DNA of 64,000 nucleotides, from assembly GCA_017640605.1 (NCBI GenBank), contig JAEPQH010000005.1, positions 1 through 64,000 on the forward strand. The letters are read 5' to 3'. Under the pieces are notes generated by a model. The model saw nothing but the letters and a program-made list of their open reading frames with translations. It did no database searches and was not told where the DNA came from. Both the position numbers and the translations under genes were made by a program. Each line of letters starts with the position of its first letter. The first letter of the stretch is position 1. The stretch is from Balneolaceae bacterium (lineage in GTDB: Bacteria > Bacteroidota > Rhodothermia > Balneolales > Balneolaceae). Positions 51,244-61,221 of this stretch are shown here, one piece after another.

Positions 51244-51657
51244 TTAATTGTTTTGAGCACCTTCACGTATCCAGGCGCGAATAATTTGAATTTCGTCTCC
51301 ACTCAGCGATCCACCGGTAGGCATTCGTTGTAATCCACTTTCGGGATCCGGTTCAATAATATCTACGAGTCCACTTTGGTCCGGTTCATTTGGTACTACA
51401 ATCTGATTGCCATAAACGGTTCCTGAACCTGATAAAATGGATTCATACGAAGTGGCGTTGAAGTTATTATTAGCAAAATTATTGTTATGACAACTCACGC
51501 AATGTTGTTGCATGATGGGTTGAACATCTGCACTAAAGCTCACATTAGTTTGAACCGTTCCGGTTACATCTTCGATATTATTTAGACAACCAACGGAACA
51601 GGTAATTAGGAATACAAATGCGATGTTTTTAAATATTTTGAGTATTCTGCGCTTCAC
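51244..51657 (-). CDS. cytochrome c-type lipoprotein
   Basis: A 137-residue exported lipoprotein with a haem-binding C53-V-S-C56-H57 motif and a downstream Met (RMPTGG) as candidate axial ligand, like the small cytochromes fused or linked to planctomycete-type domains. The lipobox is S-V-G-C24. The start is GTG. With YceI and the DUF5777 barrel it forms a three-gene unit (gaps 2 bp and -1 bp) seen in many Bacteroidota. Electron partners are unknown. Confidence 0.85.
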   Translation of the reverse strand: MKRRILKIFKNIAFVFLITCSVGCLNNIEDVTGTVQTNVSFSADVQPIMQQHCVSCHNNNFANNNFNATSYESILSGSGTVYGNQIVVPNEPDQSGLVDIIEPDPESGLQRMPTGGSLSGDEIQIIRAWIREGAQNN

Positions 51658-51709
51658 AGTTATAACGATGAGTGATTAATAATTTTAATTAATAACGAAC
51701 AAAAAGTTG

Positions 51710-52246
51710 ATGATACCAAGAGCAGATTGCAGAGAACTATTACATTCTTTTATCGAAAACGATGCATTGAGGCATCATTGCGAAATGGTGGCAACTGCTA
51801 TGGAAGCTTATGCCAATAGCTTACATAAGAATAGTACGGAAATTGATGAGTGGTGGATTGCCGGATTATTACACGATTTAGATTGGGAAAAGTATCCGGA
51901 TCAACATCCGAATTATGCCATCGAGTATATTTTCCCTAAGTATGATCTCAGTGAGGCTATCATAAACGCTATCAAAGCTCATGCACCTGGGCGTACCGGT
52001 AAGCACCCGGAAACAGAGATTGAACGATATTTATTTGCTTGTGATGAACTTTCAGGATTTATGCATGCCGTTTCTTTAATGCGACCTACAGGTTTTGAAG
52101 GGATGAAACCAAAGTCGGTAACTAAAAAACTAAAGACTGCTAATTTCGCTGCAAATGTATCTAGAGAAGATATTTATAGAGGGGCGGAACTAATAATCAA
52201 ACCTATTAATGAACACATCCAATTTTTGATACAAGTATTTGAGTGA
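51710..52246 (+). CDS. HD-domain phosphohydrolase
   Basis: A 178-residue HD-domain protein. The metal ligands are H22 or H23 (ALRHHCEMVATAM), the central H-D pair in GLLHDLDWEKYPDQHPNYA, and a distal histidine in INAIKAHAPGRTGKHP. No other domain is attached, so it resembles HDIG-like hydrolases acting on nucleotides. The ATG at 51710 is preferred to an in-frame TTG one codon earlier. It is followed by a strong terminator. Confidence 0.85.
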   Translation: MIPRADCRELLHSFIENDALRHHCEMVATAMEAYANSLHKNSTEIDEWWIAGLLHDLDWEKYPDQHPNYAIEYIFPKYDLSEAIINAIKAHAPGRTGKHPETEIERYLFACDELSGFMHAVSLMRPTGFEGMKPKSVTKKLKTANFAANVSREDIYRGAELIIKPINEHIQFLIQVFE

Positions 52247-52297
52247 ATCTAGTTCGGTAAGCTATTTGATTAACAAAATTATTGATCGAAAATAAAG

Positions 52298-52330
52298 AAA
52301 CCCGAACCGGTCAAAGTTCGGGTTTTTCTT
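52298..52330 (+). terminator. rho-independent terminator after the HD gene
   Basis: Perfect 10-bp stem AAACCCGAAC (52298-52307) and GTTCGGGTTT (52316-52325) with an 8-nt loop, followed by TTCTT, 51 bases after the stop. It separates the HD gene from mltG. Confidence 0.85.
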
Positions 52331-52477
52331 TAGGGCATTTGGTGCTTTGCAGCATCCAAAAGCTCGTTTGCTCTTCGTGGCATGGGTACGAGTGCTAATT
52401 GTATAGGTTGCGAACTATTTCAATTCGTTTACGTTTTTTGAAACAATAACATTAGAAAGAACTGTGTATCTTCGGCT

Positions 52478-53554
52478 ATGAATCTGTTCAGAAAATTTTC
52501 TATCACAAAAACTGATTTTATAACCGCTATGTTGACTTTACTAGTGGTTTCGCTTTTAGTATTCAGCACACGTCAACTTCGTCTATCAGCCAATGATGCA
52601 TTTCGATTTTCTGAACCAGCCTCACTCCAAATTCATGAAACCATTGGTGTATCTGAACTAGTTGATCTTCTTATAGTAAAGAATGCAGAATTTGATGCAT
52701 CCGATTTTAAATGGGCTACTCGATTACTTGGCTGGAGACAGTTTAAAGTGGGTAATTATGAGTTTGAAGGGGAGTATTCGTACGAAGTATTATTATCAAA
52801 ACTTGCACTTGGTATTCAGGATCCCGTTGAGATTGTTATTCTACCCGGCATCGATCAAGAACGATTTTCAACATCTGTATCTTCACGTTTGAAGCTTGAA
52901 TCCGAGAGCTTAAATGCTGTTTTTGGGGATTCTGTTTTCCTCGCTGAAATAGGTATATCCAGTGAAGAATTATTAGGCAGAATGTTGCCTGAAACTTATC
53001 GAGTGTATTGGACATCCACCCCAAAAGAGATTATTCGACGGATTCTCAAAGAATTTGATGATAGTGTTGTTGAACCATTTTCAGACGAAGCGAATGATAA
53101 AGGATACACAGTTTCAGAAATCTTAACTATGGCTTCTATTGTAGAATGGGAAGCAAAACTTGAAGACGAAAAACCGATTATTGCCGGCTTGTATTGGAAT
53201 CGGATCGATAGAGGAATGCGACTGGAAGCGGATCCTACCGTAAACTTTGCACTTGGTGAGCGAAGAAGATTACTTTTTGAGGATTATAAATTTCAGCATC
53301 CATTTAATACCTATTTAAATCGTGGATTACCACCAGCACCTATCGCTAATCCTAGTTTATCTACGATAATTGCTACGTTGCGACCTGCAAAGCATGATTT
53401 TTTGTACATGGTTGCAAACCCAGAAGGTGGACATGAATTCTCTCGAACATTTGCAGAACATCAAGAGGCTTCGGAGCGATGGAGAAAATGGTTACGAGAG
53501 CAATATCGGATTAAACGTCAAAAGGAGAGAGAGGCAGCTCAGTCTTCGGAGTAA
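52478..53554 (+). CDS. mltG: endolytic transglycosylase MltG
   Basis: A 358-residue inner-membrane lytic transglycosylase (YceG-like) that cuts nascent glycan strands. One membrane anchor (about 14-32), a LysM-like region, and the YceG domain with the catalytic E223 in MASIVEWEAKLEDEKPIIAGLYWNRIDRGMRLEADPTVNFALG. The later FNTYLNRGLPPAPIANPS and DFLYMVANPEGGHEFS motifs complete the family pattern. Length is normal. The gene is convergent with the TPR/PBP gene, six bases apart. Confidence 0.94.
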   Translation: MNLFRKFSITKTDFITAMLTLLVVSLLVFSTRQLRLSANDAFRFSEPASLQIHETIGVSELVDLLIVKNAEFDASDFKWATRLLGWRQFKVGNYEFEGEYSYEVLLSKLALGIQDPVEIVILPGIDQERFSTSVSSRLKLESESLNAVFGDSVFLAEIGISSEELLGRMLPETYRVYWTSTPKEIIRRILKEFDDSVVEPFSDEANDKGYTVSEILTMASIVEWEAKLEDEKPIIAGLYWNRIDRGMRLEADPTVNFALGERRRLLFEDYKFQHPFNTYLNRGLPPAPIANPSLSTIIATLRPAKHDFLYMVANPEGGHEFSRTFAEHQEASERWRKWLREQYRIKRQKEREAAQSSE

Positions 53555-53560
53555 ATCAGC

Positions 53561-55309
53561 TTAACGTCGACGCCTGTTCTGCTGACTTTGCCCGGGTTGT
53601 GCTACAAAAACTCGTTCGTAGTCACGAATCATCCTTTCTATTGATATTTTTTCATTTACATGAGTTCCATTAAAACTCACATCAATACTTAAGCCCTTGT
53701 AGCCACGCAAATCTTTGAGAGAGTCTCTTAAGTCTGCCGGGTTATTCACAAAGTCTAATTGTTCAAGGATCACTGAAGCCGCATCATAGCCAATAAAAGC
53801 AAAATCGTTAGGAACGGTTGAAAACCTAATTCTGAACTCGGAGATAAATTTACGTGCTTCTGAAGTGCTTGTATCTACGTAAAAAGAGCGAGAAAAATAT
53901 AGCTGGGTAGAATCTAGGCGACGAGATTCAATATTTACTTCGCGCCATTCTTCTGAACCCAAAATAGCTACTTTACTTCGCATAGCTTCCAAATCGGTAA
54001 GCATACTTTCGATCAGGGTTTGTGCTATAGAGCCTGTAAATGGTGCGTAAACTGCTTTAACCATAGCTACTGAATCGAGAGTATCCGTTGTAAAAAACTG
54101 AGTGTAATCTCTAATGTCGTAACCGAGGCTCTCGAAATCTTCTTCGAAATAATATTCTACATAACCGCCAAGGCGTTCCGCTTCATGCCTAAATGCTCGA
54201 GCAGCAGGGGCACCAAGTGATTGTGCTTCTGCGATCACACCTAGTGTATCATAGCCGAGTTCTTGCACTGCTTTTCTAGCCATAATTTTACCCTGTGTAG
54301 CAAAACTCGGGTTTAATTGAAATACGTAATTATTATAGAGATCCAGACTATCGGCGTTGGCTAAAGGTAGCAACATTGGTATTTCGTATGCTTCAGCCAA
54401 ATTTGAAAATTCTTTCGCTACCTCAGAAAATAAGGGACCAATCAGGACATCAATGCCTTCTTTGTACACCAGATCGGCTAAAATGGATTCTGTTGAACTT
54501 CCTTCTTGATTGGTATTTCTGTATGTAATAAATGCCTTCGTATTCGGTTTCTCTTGATTGAATTGTTCCACTGCAAGCTGAATCCCATAGTACAAGTGTT
54601 GAGGGATTTCATACTCCGATGCATCAAATTCGAACTGCGGTAAAACAACTCCAATGTTGTATGAAATGCCATCAGGAGCCGTTTTCAGGCGATTTGGATT
54701 GAAACTCTGTTGATATTGAATAGAATCAGATAAAGCTGTTTTAATACGATTTTCCTTCAAAGCATTTTCACTACTTTTTGATCGTTCATATAAATCAAAT
54801 AAAGCAGTAACTACTGAATAATGGGCACGACCTAAAGCTTTTTCTATAATATCTAACTGAATTTCTTGTTCAGAAACTGCTTTAAATACCGTGAATCGTT
54901 GTTTATCGGTAAGGAAGCTAAGCACATCGTTATAGAACTGATCGGCTTTACGAGTGATTGCTGTTGTTTTTGACTCACTTAGTAAGCCATGTAGTGTTTC
55001 GAGCGACTCTGCATAATTTTTGAGCTGAAAATGTGCTAATGCTATTGTATATCTCGCATCTTGATTCCATTCAGTATTAGAATCTGATATCCCTCTTAAT
55101 ATATTTATTGCCTTTAGGTAGTTCCGTTGTGCGAAATGACTTTTACCCAGTAACAATTCAGATTCTTCGCCGGGAACTCGTTCAAGTACAAAAATAGCTC
55201 GTTCAAAATCTCCTTGTTGATATAGATTTCTTCCCATTTCAATGCTTTGAGCAACCAAAGAACTATAGGAGAATAGGGCGAGTACCGAAAAGAATAGTGC
55301 TTTTTTCAT
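53561..55309 (-). CDS. exported TPR plus type 1 periplasmic-binding-domain protein (LpoA-like)
   Basis: A 582-residue exported protein. After a signal peptide (1-20, SLVAQ) comes a TPR-rich region (20-190), then a type 1 periplasmic-binding or ABC-transporter-substrate fold (about 215-560) with IGPLFSEVAKEFSNLAEAYEIPMLLPLA and FIGYDAASVILEQL. This combination is that of LpoA/LppC, the activator of a penicillin-binding protein, but there is no lipobox and the real partner is unknown. A longer open frame overlapping guaA is rejected because the signal peptide begins at the ATG at 55309. Confidence 0.8.
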   Translation of the reverse strand: MKKALFFSVLALFSYSSLVAQSIEMGRNLYQQGDFERAIFVLERVPGEESELLLGKSHFAQRNYLKAINILRGISDSNTEWNQDARYTIALAHFQLKNYAESLETLHGLLSESKTTAITRKADQFYNDVLSFLTDKQRFTVFKAVSEQEIQLDIIEKALGRAHYSVVTALFDLYERSKSSENALKENRIKTALSDSIQYQQSFNPNRLKTAPDGISYNIGVVLPQFEFDASEYEIPQHLYYGIQLAVEQFNQEKPNTKAFITYRNTNQEGSSTESILADLVYKEGIDVLIGPLFSEVAKEFSNLAEAYEIPMLLPLANADSLDLYNNYVFQLNPSFATQGKIMARKAVQELGYDTLGVIAEAQSLGAPAARAFRHEAERLGGYVEYYFEEDFESLGYDIRDYTQFFTTDTLDSVAMVKAVYAPFTGSIAQTLIESMLTDLEAMRSKVAILGSEEWREVNIESRRLDSTQLYFSRSFYVDTSTSEARKFISEFRIRFSTVPNDFAFIGYDAASVILEQLDFVNNPADLRDSLKDLRGYKGLSIDVSFNGTHVNEKISIERMIRDYERVFVAQPGQSQQNRRRR

Positions 55310-55364
55310 TGTAATTTTTTTGTAGCCACTTACACTACACAGAATCCATTTTGTTCTGATGATT

Positions 55365-56912
55365 TTATTCCCACTCGATGGTGGCCGGCGGCTTAGAACT
55401 GATATCGTACACCACACGATTGATTCCCTTAATTTCGTTAATTATCCGATTAGAAACATGAGCCAAAAACTCATAGGGGAGATGCGCCCAATCGGCGGTC
55501 ATACCGTCAACGCTGGTAACTGCACGTAATGCAACGGTGAACTCATAGGTACGCTCATCGCCCATAACGCCAACACTTTGAACAGGCAAAAGAACAGCTA
55601 AAGCTTGCCAAGTTTCGTTGTACAAGTGATTTGCCTTCAGTTCATCAATAAAAATCTTATCTGCTTCTCTGAGTAAATCGAGTCGTTCTTTGCTTAATTC
55701 ACCGATTACTCGAATCCCTAAACCTGGTCCGGGAAAAGGATGCCGAGAGATAAAATGTTCGGGGATTCCTAATTCGCGCCCTACATCCCGAACTTCATCT
55801 TTGAATAATTCGCGGACCGGTTCAATTAAATCGAGTTTCATTTTATCCGGTAATCCGCCCACATTGTGATGAGATTTTATGGTTGCGGAAGGACCTTTAA
55901 AAGATACACTTTCTATTACATCCGGATAGAGTGTGCCCTGTGCCAAATATTTGAAATCAGAATCAGTGCCGATTTCTTGCTCAAACACATCGATAAAGCT
56001 AACGCCAATAATTTTGCGCTTTTTTTCGGGATCTGAAACACCACTCAAGCGTTCCATAAAGAGATCAGTGGCGTCTACCCCTCGAACAGGTAGATGCAAA
56101 TCACGAGTATAAAGATGGAGTACATCTTCAAATTCATTTTTCCGCAATAAGCCATTATCAACAAATACACATTCGAGTTGATCGCCAATTGCTTTGTGTA
56201 TAAGCGTTGCTACCACTGTTGAATCTACTCCACCCGACAACGCGCACAAAACCTTGTCTGAGCCAACTTTTTCACGAATAGAAGCCACTTGCTCGTCGAT
56301 AAATGAGGCTGCGGTCCAATCGCCGGATAATCCACAAATATTATATGCGAAGTTTTTTAGCAGCTGTTTACCACAATCGGTGTGGGCAACTTCAGGGTGA
56401 AATTGTACACCGAAAATTTGTTTGTTGATATGCCGAACTGCAGCAACATCTGCATTAGCTGTGTGTCCGATGATTTCAAAATCGGAAGGAAGTTGATGAA
56501 TATGATCGCCATGACTCATCCAAACTACTGAGCCGTCTTCAACATCTTTGAGTAAATCGCTAGAATTATCGATAATGAGGTGGGCTCGACCATATTCTCT
56601 CTTTTCAGCTTTTTCAACACTTCCGGGAATAGCAGTATGCGAAAGTAATTGTAAGCCGTAACACACTCCTAAAATTGGTACATCCCAATCAAATATTTCC
56701 GTTTGCAAGTGTGGAGCGCCTTCATCATTAACGCTCATCGGTCCACCTGAAAGGATAACTCCACTTGGTTTTGGAGTTAAGACTTCCTCTAAATTGACAT
56801 TGAACGGATGGATTTCGCAATAGATATTAAATTCACGTAAACGACGTGCTATTAACTGCGTGAATTGTGAACCATAATCAAGAATTAAAATCCACTCGCT
56901 ATGTCTGCTCAT
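55365..56912 (-). CDS. guaA: GMP synthase (glutamine-hydrolysing)
   Basis: A 515-residue enzyme converting XMP to GMP with glutamine and ATP. The class I amidotransferase domain (5-190) has catalytic C84 in GVCYGLQLL and the H-P-E of [11 protein letters not shown]; the ATP-pyrophosphatase domain begins [17 protein letters not shown]; the dimerisation domain ends with the invariant PPATIEWE. All key parts are present and length is normal. It lies 12 bases after gcvH, extending the efp-accB-accC-gcvH run. Confidence 0.97.
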   Translation of the reverse strand: MSRHSEWILILDYGSQFTQLIARRLREFNIYCEIHPFNVNLEEVLTPKPSGVILSGGPMSVNDEGAPHLQTEIFDWDVPILGVCYGLQLLSHTAIPGSVEKAEKREYGRAHLIIDNSSDLLKDVEDGSVVWMSHGDHIHQLPSDFEIIGHTANADVAAVRHINKQIFGVQFHPEVAHTDCGKQLLKNFAYNICGLSGDWTAASFIDEQVASIREKVGSDKVLCALSGGVDSTVVATLIHKAIGDQLECVFVDNGLLRKNEFEDVLHLYTRDLHLPVRGVDATDLFMERLSGVSDPEKKRKIIGVSFIDVFEQEIGTDSDFKYLAQGTLYPDVIESVSFKGPSATIKSHHNVGGLPDKMKLDLIEPVRELFKDEVRDVGRELGIPEHFISRHPFPGPGLGIRVIGELSKERLDLLREADKIFIDELKANHLYNETWQALAVLLPVQSVGVMGDERTYEFTVALRAVTSVDGMTADWAHLPYEFLAHVSNRIINEIKGINRVVYDISSKPPATIEWE

Positions 56913-56924
56913 CTATAAGAATTA

Positions 56925-57305
56925 TTAAGAGGTGATGCCTTGGTAATCTACGGCCGATAGTAAGCCTTCTAGTTGATCCGGATCTGCTACTTTCATTTTA
57001 ATCATCCAGCCTTCACCATAGGGATCATCGTTCACGAGCTCGGGATTATCTTCAAGAGCTTCGTTCAGTTCAATCACTTCGCCATCAATAGGGGCGTAAA
57101 GATCAGAAACTGTTTTAACTGCTTCTACCGTGCCAAACGTATCGTCTTTAGAATAGTCGGCTCCCGCTTCTTCCAACTCAACAAATACGATGTCGCCCAA
57201 CTCGCCTTGTGCGAAATCAGTAATTCCAACAGTTACAGTGCCATCACCGTTATCGCGAACCCATTCGTGTTCGCGGGTATATTTTAAATCAGCAGGAGTG
57301 CTCAT
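56925..57305 (-). CDS. gcvH: glycine cleavage system H protein
   Basis: A 126-residue lipoyl carrier. K64 in [13 protein letters not shown] is the lipoylation site, with the typical [40 protein letters not shown] before it and the [20 protein letters not shown] close. The ATG overlaps the accC TGA by four bases, so the protein is translated from the fatty-acid operon. The P, T and L partners are not in the window. H protein also supplies lipoyl groups for other enzymes, which may explain its place here. Confidence 0.96.
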   Translation of the reverse strand: MSTPADLKYTREHEWVRDNGDGTVTVGITDFAQGELGDIVFVELEEAGADYSKDDTFGTVEAVKTVSDLYAPIDGEVIELNEALEDNPELVNDDPYGEGWMIKMKVADPDQLEGLLSAVDYQGITS

Positions 57306-58657
57306 TCTTGATCCTTAGGTTTAAATTTGAATGATGTTTCTAAATATTTAGTGCTGATTGAACCCGCTTTAAAGTTAGGATCGTCCAGCAATTGAATATG
57401 ATATGGGATGGTAGTTTTTATCCCTTCGATGATGAATTCTTCAAGCGCTCGTTTCATTTTTGCAATGGCTTGCTCTCTGGTTGGAGCCGTACAAATCAGC
57501 TTTGCAATCATCGAATCGTAAAAAGGAGGGATGCGATACCCAGAGTAAGCATGTGTATCTAAACGTACGCCATGACCGCCCGGTGGATGGAAAACAGTAA
57601 TCACACCTGCCGAAGGACGGAAACCATGTTCAGGATCTTCTGCATTTATTCTACACTCAATCGAATGACCTTCAATTTCTACCGACAGATCGTCAATTTT
57701 TTCACCTGCAGCAACTCGAATTTGCTGTTCAATTAAATCGTGCCCAGTTACTTCTTCCGTAACCGGATGTTCTACCTGAATTCTGGTATTCATTTCCATG
57801 AAGTAGAAATTCAGATCATCATCTACTAAAAACTCTACGGTACCTGCGCCTTCGTAATTCACCGATTTGGCAGCGTTAACGGCCGCTAGTCCCATTCGCT
57901 CCCGTAAATCGGGAGTCATAAGTGGGGAAGGGGCTTCTTCCAGAATCTTCTGATGTCGTCGTTGAGATGAACAATCACGTTCGCCAAGGTGTATGGCATT
58001 TCCATGTTGATCGGCCAATACTTGAATTTCAACATGATGTGGATTTTTAACAAAGCGCTCGATGTACACTTCAGGATTATTAAACGCACTTGCAGCTTCG
58101 TTGCAGCACATCTCATAATTCTTTTTGAGGTCTTCTTCACGTTCAACAACGCGCATTCCACGCCCTCCACCACCAGCGGATGCTTTGATAATTACCGGGT
58201 AGCCAATTTCTTTACAAACTTTCTTTGCATCCTCATACGATTCTACAATTCCATCACTTCCCGGAACTACCGGTACTTTATTGGCAATCATTGTTGCTTT
58301 GGCTACCGCTTTATCACCCATTTTATTGATTGCATCGGGTGATGGACCAATAAATTTGATATCGTGCTCGGTGCAGATTCTCGAAAACTCAGCATTTTCA
58401 GCGAGGAATCCATAGCCGGGGTGAATAGCTTCTGCATTGGTAATTTCAGCCGCTGCAAGAATGCTGGGAATTTTTAAGTAACTGTCTTTACTGGCAGGAG
58501 GGCCAATGCAAACGGCTTCATCCGCAAATTTTACATGCAAGCTCTCTTCATCTGCGGTAGAATAAACAGCCACAGTTTTGATGCCGAGCTCTTTGCATGT
58601 TCGAATAATTCGAAGAGCAATTTCGCCGCGATTAGCAATCAGTATTTTGTTAAACAT
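57302..58657 (-). CDS. accC: acetyl-CoA carboxylase biotin carboxylase subunit
   Basis: A 451-residue ATP-grasp enzyme carboxylating biotin on AccB with bicarbonate and ATP. Signs are [26 protein letters not shown], the glycine-rich [60 protein letters not shown] and [15 protein letters not shown]. The complete N, ATP-grasp and C domains are present at normal length. It lies nine bases after accB and overlaps gcvH by four. Confidence 0.97.
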   Translation of the reverse strand: MFNKILIANRGEIALRIIRTCKELGIKTVAVYSTADEESLHVKFADEAVCIGPPASKDSYLKIPSILAAAEITNAEAIHPGYGFLAENAEFSRICTEHDIKFIGPSPDAINKMGDKAVAKATMIANKVPVVPGSDGIVESYEDAKKVCKEIGYPVIIKASAGGGGRGMRVVEREEDLKKNYEMCCNEAASAFNNPEVYIERFVKNPHHVEIQVLADQHGNAIHLGERDCSSQRRHQKILEEAPSPLMTPDLRERMGLAAVNAAKSVNYEGAGTVEFLVDDDLNFYFMEMNTRIQVEHPVTEEVTGHDLIEQQIRVAAGEKIDDLSVEIEGHSIECRINAEDPEHGFRPSAGVITVFHPPGGHGVRLDTHAYSGYRIPPFYDSMIAKLICTAPTREQAIAKMKRALEEFIIEGIKTTIPYHIQLLDDPNFKAGSISTKYLETSFKFKPKDQE

Positions 58658-58666
58658 GCGGTGGAA

Positions 58667-59140
58667 TTAGCTTTTTTCTATGATAAATAAAGGCTGATCA
58701 AATTCGACGGGAGTACCATCGGTAACTAATATTTCTTTTAAAGTTCCGCCAAATTCAGCTTCAATTTCATTCATAATTTTCATGGCCTCGATAATGCACA
58801 AAGTTTGACCTTTTTGTACAGTATCGCCCACTTTCACGAATGGATCAGAATCTGGTGAAGCAGCTTGATAATAGGTACCTACAATTGGCGACTTAACCGT
58901 TTCTCCGCTTGCAGTGGGTTTGCTCGCTGATTCCGCGGTAGGTGCAGGTTGAGCCGGAGCCTGAGGAGGAGCAGGTTGTGCCGGTGCTGCGGGAGCAGCT
59001 GCAGGTTGAGTATATGTGATTTGCTCAACGGTTCCGGTCTTTTTTACTTTGATTTTAAAATCTCCTTCTTCGATGGAAACTTCGTCCACATCGCTGTCAG
59101 AGATCATTGTTAGGATATTCTTTATTAGTTTTAAGTCCAT
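58667..59140 (-). CDS. accB: biotin carboxyl carrier protein of acetyl-CoA carboxylase
   Basis: A 157-residue BCCP. The C-terminal biotinyl domain has K121 in [17 protein letters not shown]; the N-terminal helix [34 protein letters not shown] (1-34) is the carboxylase-docking region; between them lies a Pro/Ala-rich linker (45-78). All normal. It is spaced six bases from efp and nine from accC, a conserved FCB arrangement linking translation factor and fatty-acid synthesis. Confidence 0.97.
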   Translation of the reverse strand: MDLKLIKNILTMISDSDVDEVSIEEGDFKIKVKKTGTVEQITYTQPAAAPAAPAQPAPPQAPAQPAPTAESASKPTASGETVKSPIVGTYYQAASPDSDPFVKVGDTVQKGQTLCIIEAMKIMNEIEAEFGGTLKEILVTDGTPVEFDQPLFIIEKS

Positions 59141-59146
59141 ATCAAA

Positions 59147-59716
59147 TTATTTAGCTCGTTCAATGTATGATCCAGTTCGTGTATCAACTCGGATTTTTTC
59201 CCCTTCCTGAATGAAAAGTGGAACGTTTACTATAGCGCCAGAATCCAAAGTAGCAGGTTTAGAACCGCCTTGGGCAGTATCACCTTTTACGCCGGGATCG
59301 GTTTGCTCAACAGTTAACACCAAATGATCTGGTGGTTCGGCGTATAATACTTGTTCATCATCGGCATTAAACAGCACTTTACAGGTCTGACCTTCGATGA
59401 TAAAATCTTGCCGTTCTACCTGATTGGGAGCAATCGGTATTTGCTCATAGGTTTCATTATTCATGAAGTAGAACATAGATCCATCGTTATATAAGTACTG
59501 ATACTCTCTATTTTCAACACGAATGGACTCGGCTTTTTCGCCAGAGCGCCATGTTTTATCGATATTTTTGCCGTTAACGATTCCTTTTAATTTCGTACGT
59601 ACAAAAGCAGGACCCTTTCCGGGTTTCACATGCTGAAATTCTGTGATAGAATATAATTCGCCATCAAGATCCAGAACTAAACCGTTTCTGAAATCGGACG
59701 TTGAGACTTTAGACAT
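59147..59716 (-). CDS. efp: translation elongation factor P
   Basis: A 189-residue EF-P relieving ribosome stalling at polyproline. Domain I carries the tip loop KPGKGPAFVRTK with K34 where modification occurs in some bacteria; domains II and III end in GEKIRVDTRTGSYIERAK. The residue is Lys, so modification by a lysine route is possible, but no earP or epmA homologue is visible here. It heads the acc operon. Confidence 0.97.
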   Translation of the reverse strand: MSKVSTSDFRNGLVLDLDGELYSITEFQHVKPGKGPAFVRTKLKGIVNGKNIDKTWRSGEKAESIRVENREYQYLYNDGSMFYFMNNETYEQIPIAPNQVERQDFIIEGQTCKVLFNADDEQVLYAEPPDHLVLTVEQTDPGVKGDTAQGGSKPATLDSGAIVNVPLFIQEGEKIRVDTRTGSYIERAK

Positions 59717-59786
59717 TAAATTGTAACTCCGTTTTTAGTTGCGCAAAAATAGGGCTACCCGTTTTGGATAACAAGTGAAAGAAAAG

Positions 59787-59811
59787 AAAATGGTGGACAA
59801 GCCACCATTTT
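59787..59811 (-). terminator. rho-independent terminator after the second NSS gene
   Basis: Perfect 10-bp stem AAAATGGTGG/CCACCATTTT with loop ACAAG. On the minus strand it runs into TTTTCTTTTC, 12 bases after the NSS stop and before efp, so the metG-pulA-NSS transcript likely ends here. Confidence 0.8.
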
Positions 59812-59823
59812 GATCAAATAAAA

Positions 59824-61176
59824 TTATAGCATTCCTAGTATGCCTTGGTACACGTTGTAAGCAATTACCAAAGGACAGATAAATTTGATGAAAATCGGCC
59901 AAATTTTGGCGAATAAGCCTTGTTTCACTCCAGCAAATCCAAGTTCCATTTCTGATAAAGCCGAGTCGGTTTTCCAAACATATCCTACAAAAATACACAT
60001 CAGTAAACCACCAAGAGGAAGTCCGAAGTTATTGAAAATATTATCAAACGTACCAATGAGGGATGTGTTAAATGCTACGATAATGGAAACTACAAGAATG
60101 CCAAGTCCAACTCCCCAGGCTGCTTTTTTTCTAGGAACTTCATATTCATCAATAACGAACGCTACAGGTACTTCTAAGAGTGAGATTGTTGAGGTTAAGG
60201 CTGCAATACTCAACAACAAGAAGAACACAACACCAAGAATTAATCCAACAGCACCACCGATAGTGTGGAAGAGCGCTGGAAGTATTTGAAATACTAAATT
60301 GGTTGAAGATGCGAGTTGGTCACCCACAAAAATATCAATGCCTGCTGCTTGTGCTACATACATTGCAGGAATAATTAATAAACCGGCTAAGAATGCAATC
60401 CCAACATCGGCGAGAGTTACAAAAGCTGCGGCTTGTGGGATGTTTTCCTTTTTGCTCAAATAAGATCCGTAGGTAATCAAGGCGCCCATCCCCAGAGATA
60501 ATGAGAAGAATGCTTGTCCCATCGCTGAGAAGATCAATCGAGCATTAATTTTGCTGAAATCGGGTAGTAAATACTCACGAACACCATCCATAGCGCCGTC
60601 TTGGGTTAGCACGTAGCCAATCATAATTACAATAATACCAATAAGAAGTGGCATCATCATTTTGGTGGCTTTTTCGATTCCATCGCTAACGCCGCCGGTT
60701 ATAATCTTGATGGTTCCCAACATAAAAACTGAAGCAATGATGGCATTTTTCCAACCATTACCGGTATCGGTGAGTAGATCAGCTGCCGCATTCCAGCCTA
60801 AATAGTAAAAGATTTCTTCGAATGCGAAACCGAAAGCCCAGCCTGCGATTACTGTATAAAAGGAGAGAATCATCACCCCACAGATTACACCCCATAAACC
60901 AACAAGAGGGAAAAACTTATTAGATGATAATGCCTTAAAGGCACCAACAGGGTTTTTGCCTGATTTTCGTCCAATAGAAAGTTCGGCAACCATCACAGGA
61001 AAACCGATTAAAAATGTACACAGCAGATAAATTACCAAGTAAGCAGCGCCACCTTCGGTTGCTACTTTGGTCGGAAATCCCCAAATGTTTCCAAGTCCTA
61101 CTGCAGATCCGGCGGCTGCCAGAATAAAACCAAGTTTTGAGTTCCAAGAACCTCTTTCTGTAGATGATATTGCCAA
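59824..61176 (-). CDS. sodium-dependent NSS-family transporter
   Basis: A 450-residue NSS symporter with the helix 1 motif GFILAAAGSAVGLGNIWGFPTKVATEGGAAYL and the later GMGALITYGSYLSKKENI. It is the more tyrosine-transporter-like of the two in this window and has about eleven helices. The start is TTG, with GGAG near -11; no in-frame ATG precedes the motif. It follows the pullulanase gene by 45 bases. Substrate unknown; sodium coupling is expected. Confidence 0.92.
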   Translation of the reverse strand: MAISSTERGSWNSKLGFILAAAGSAVGLGNIWGFPTKVATEGGAAYLVIYLLCTFLIGFPVMVAELSIGRKSGKNPVGAFKALSSNKFFPLVGLWGVICGVMILSFYTVIAGWAFGFAFEEIFYYLGWNAAADLLTDTGNGWKNAIIASVFMLGTIKIITGGVSDGIEKATKMMMPLLIGIIVIMIGYVLTQDGAMDGVREYLLPDFSKINARLIFSAMGQAFFSLSLGMGALITYGSYLSKKENIPQAAAFVTLADVGIAFLAGLLIIPAMYVAQAAGIDIFVGDQLASSTNLVFQILPALFHTIGGAVGLILGVVFFLLLSIAALTSTISLLEVPVAFVIDEYEVPRKKAAWGVGLGILVVSIIVAFNTSLIGTFDNIFNNFGLPLGGLLMCIFVGYVWKTDSALSEMELGFAGVKQGLFAKIWPIFIKFICPLVIAYNVYQGILGML

Positions 61177-61221
61177 GTGATGATCTCCTAATATATTAGA
61201 TTTGTAGCGGCGTAAAATATT

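Noticed and set aside
52326-52477. possible tRNA or small RNA before mltG
   Set aside because: GC-richer than its surroundings but no cloverleaf, T-loop or CCA end could be found by eye.
55310-55417. N-terminal extension of the TPR/PBP protein
   Set aside because: The signal peptide begins at the ATG at 55309; the extension overlaps the guaA 3' end.
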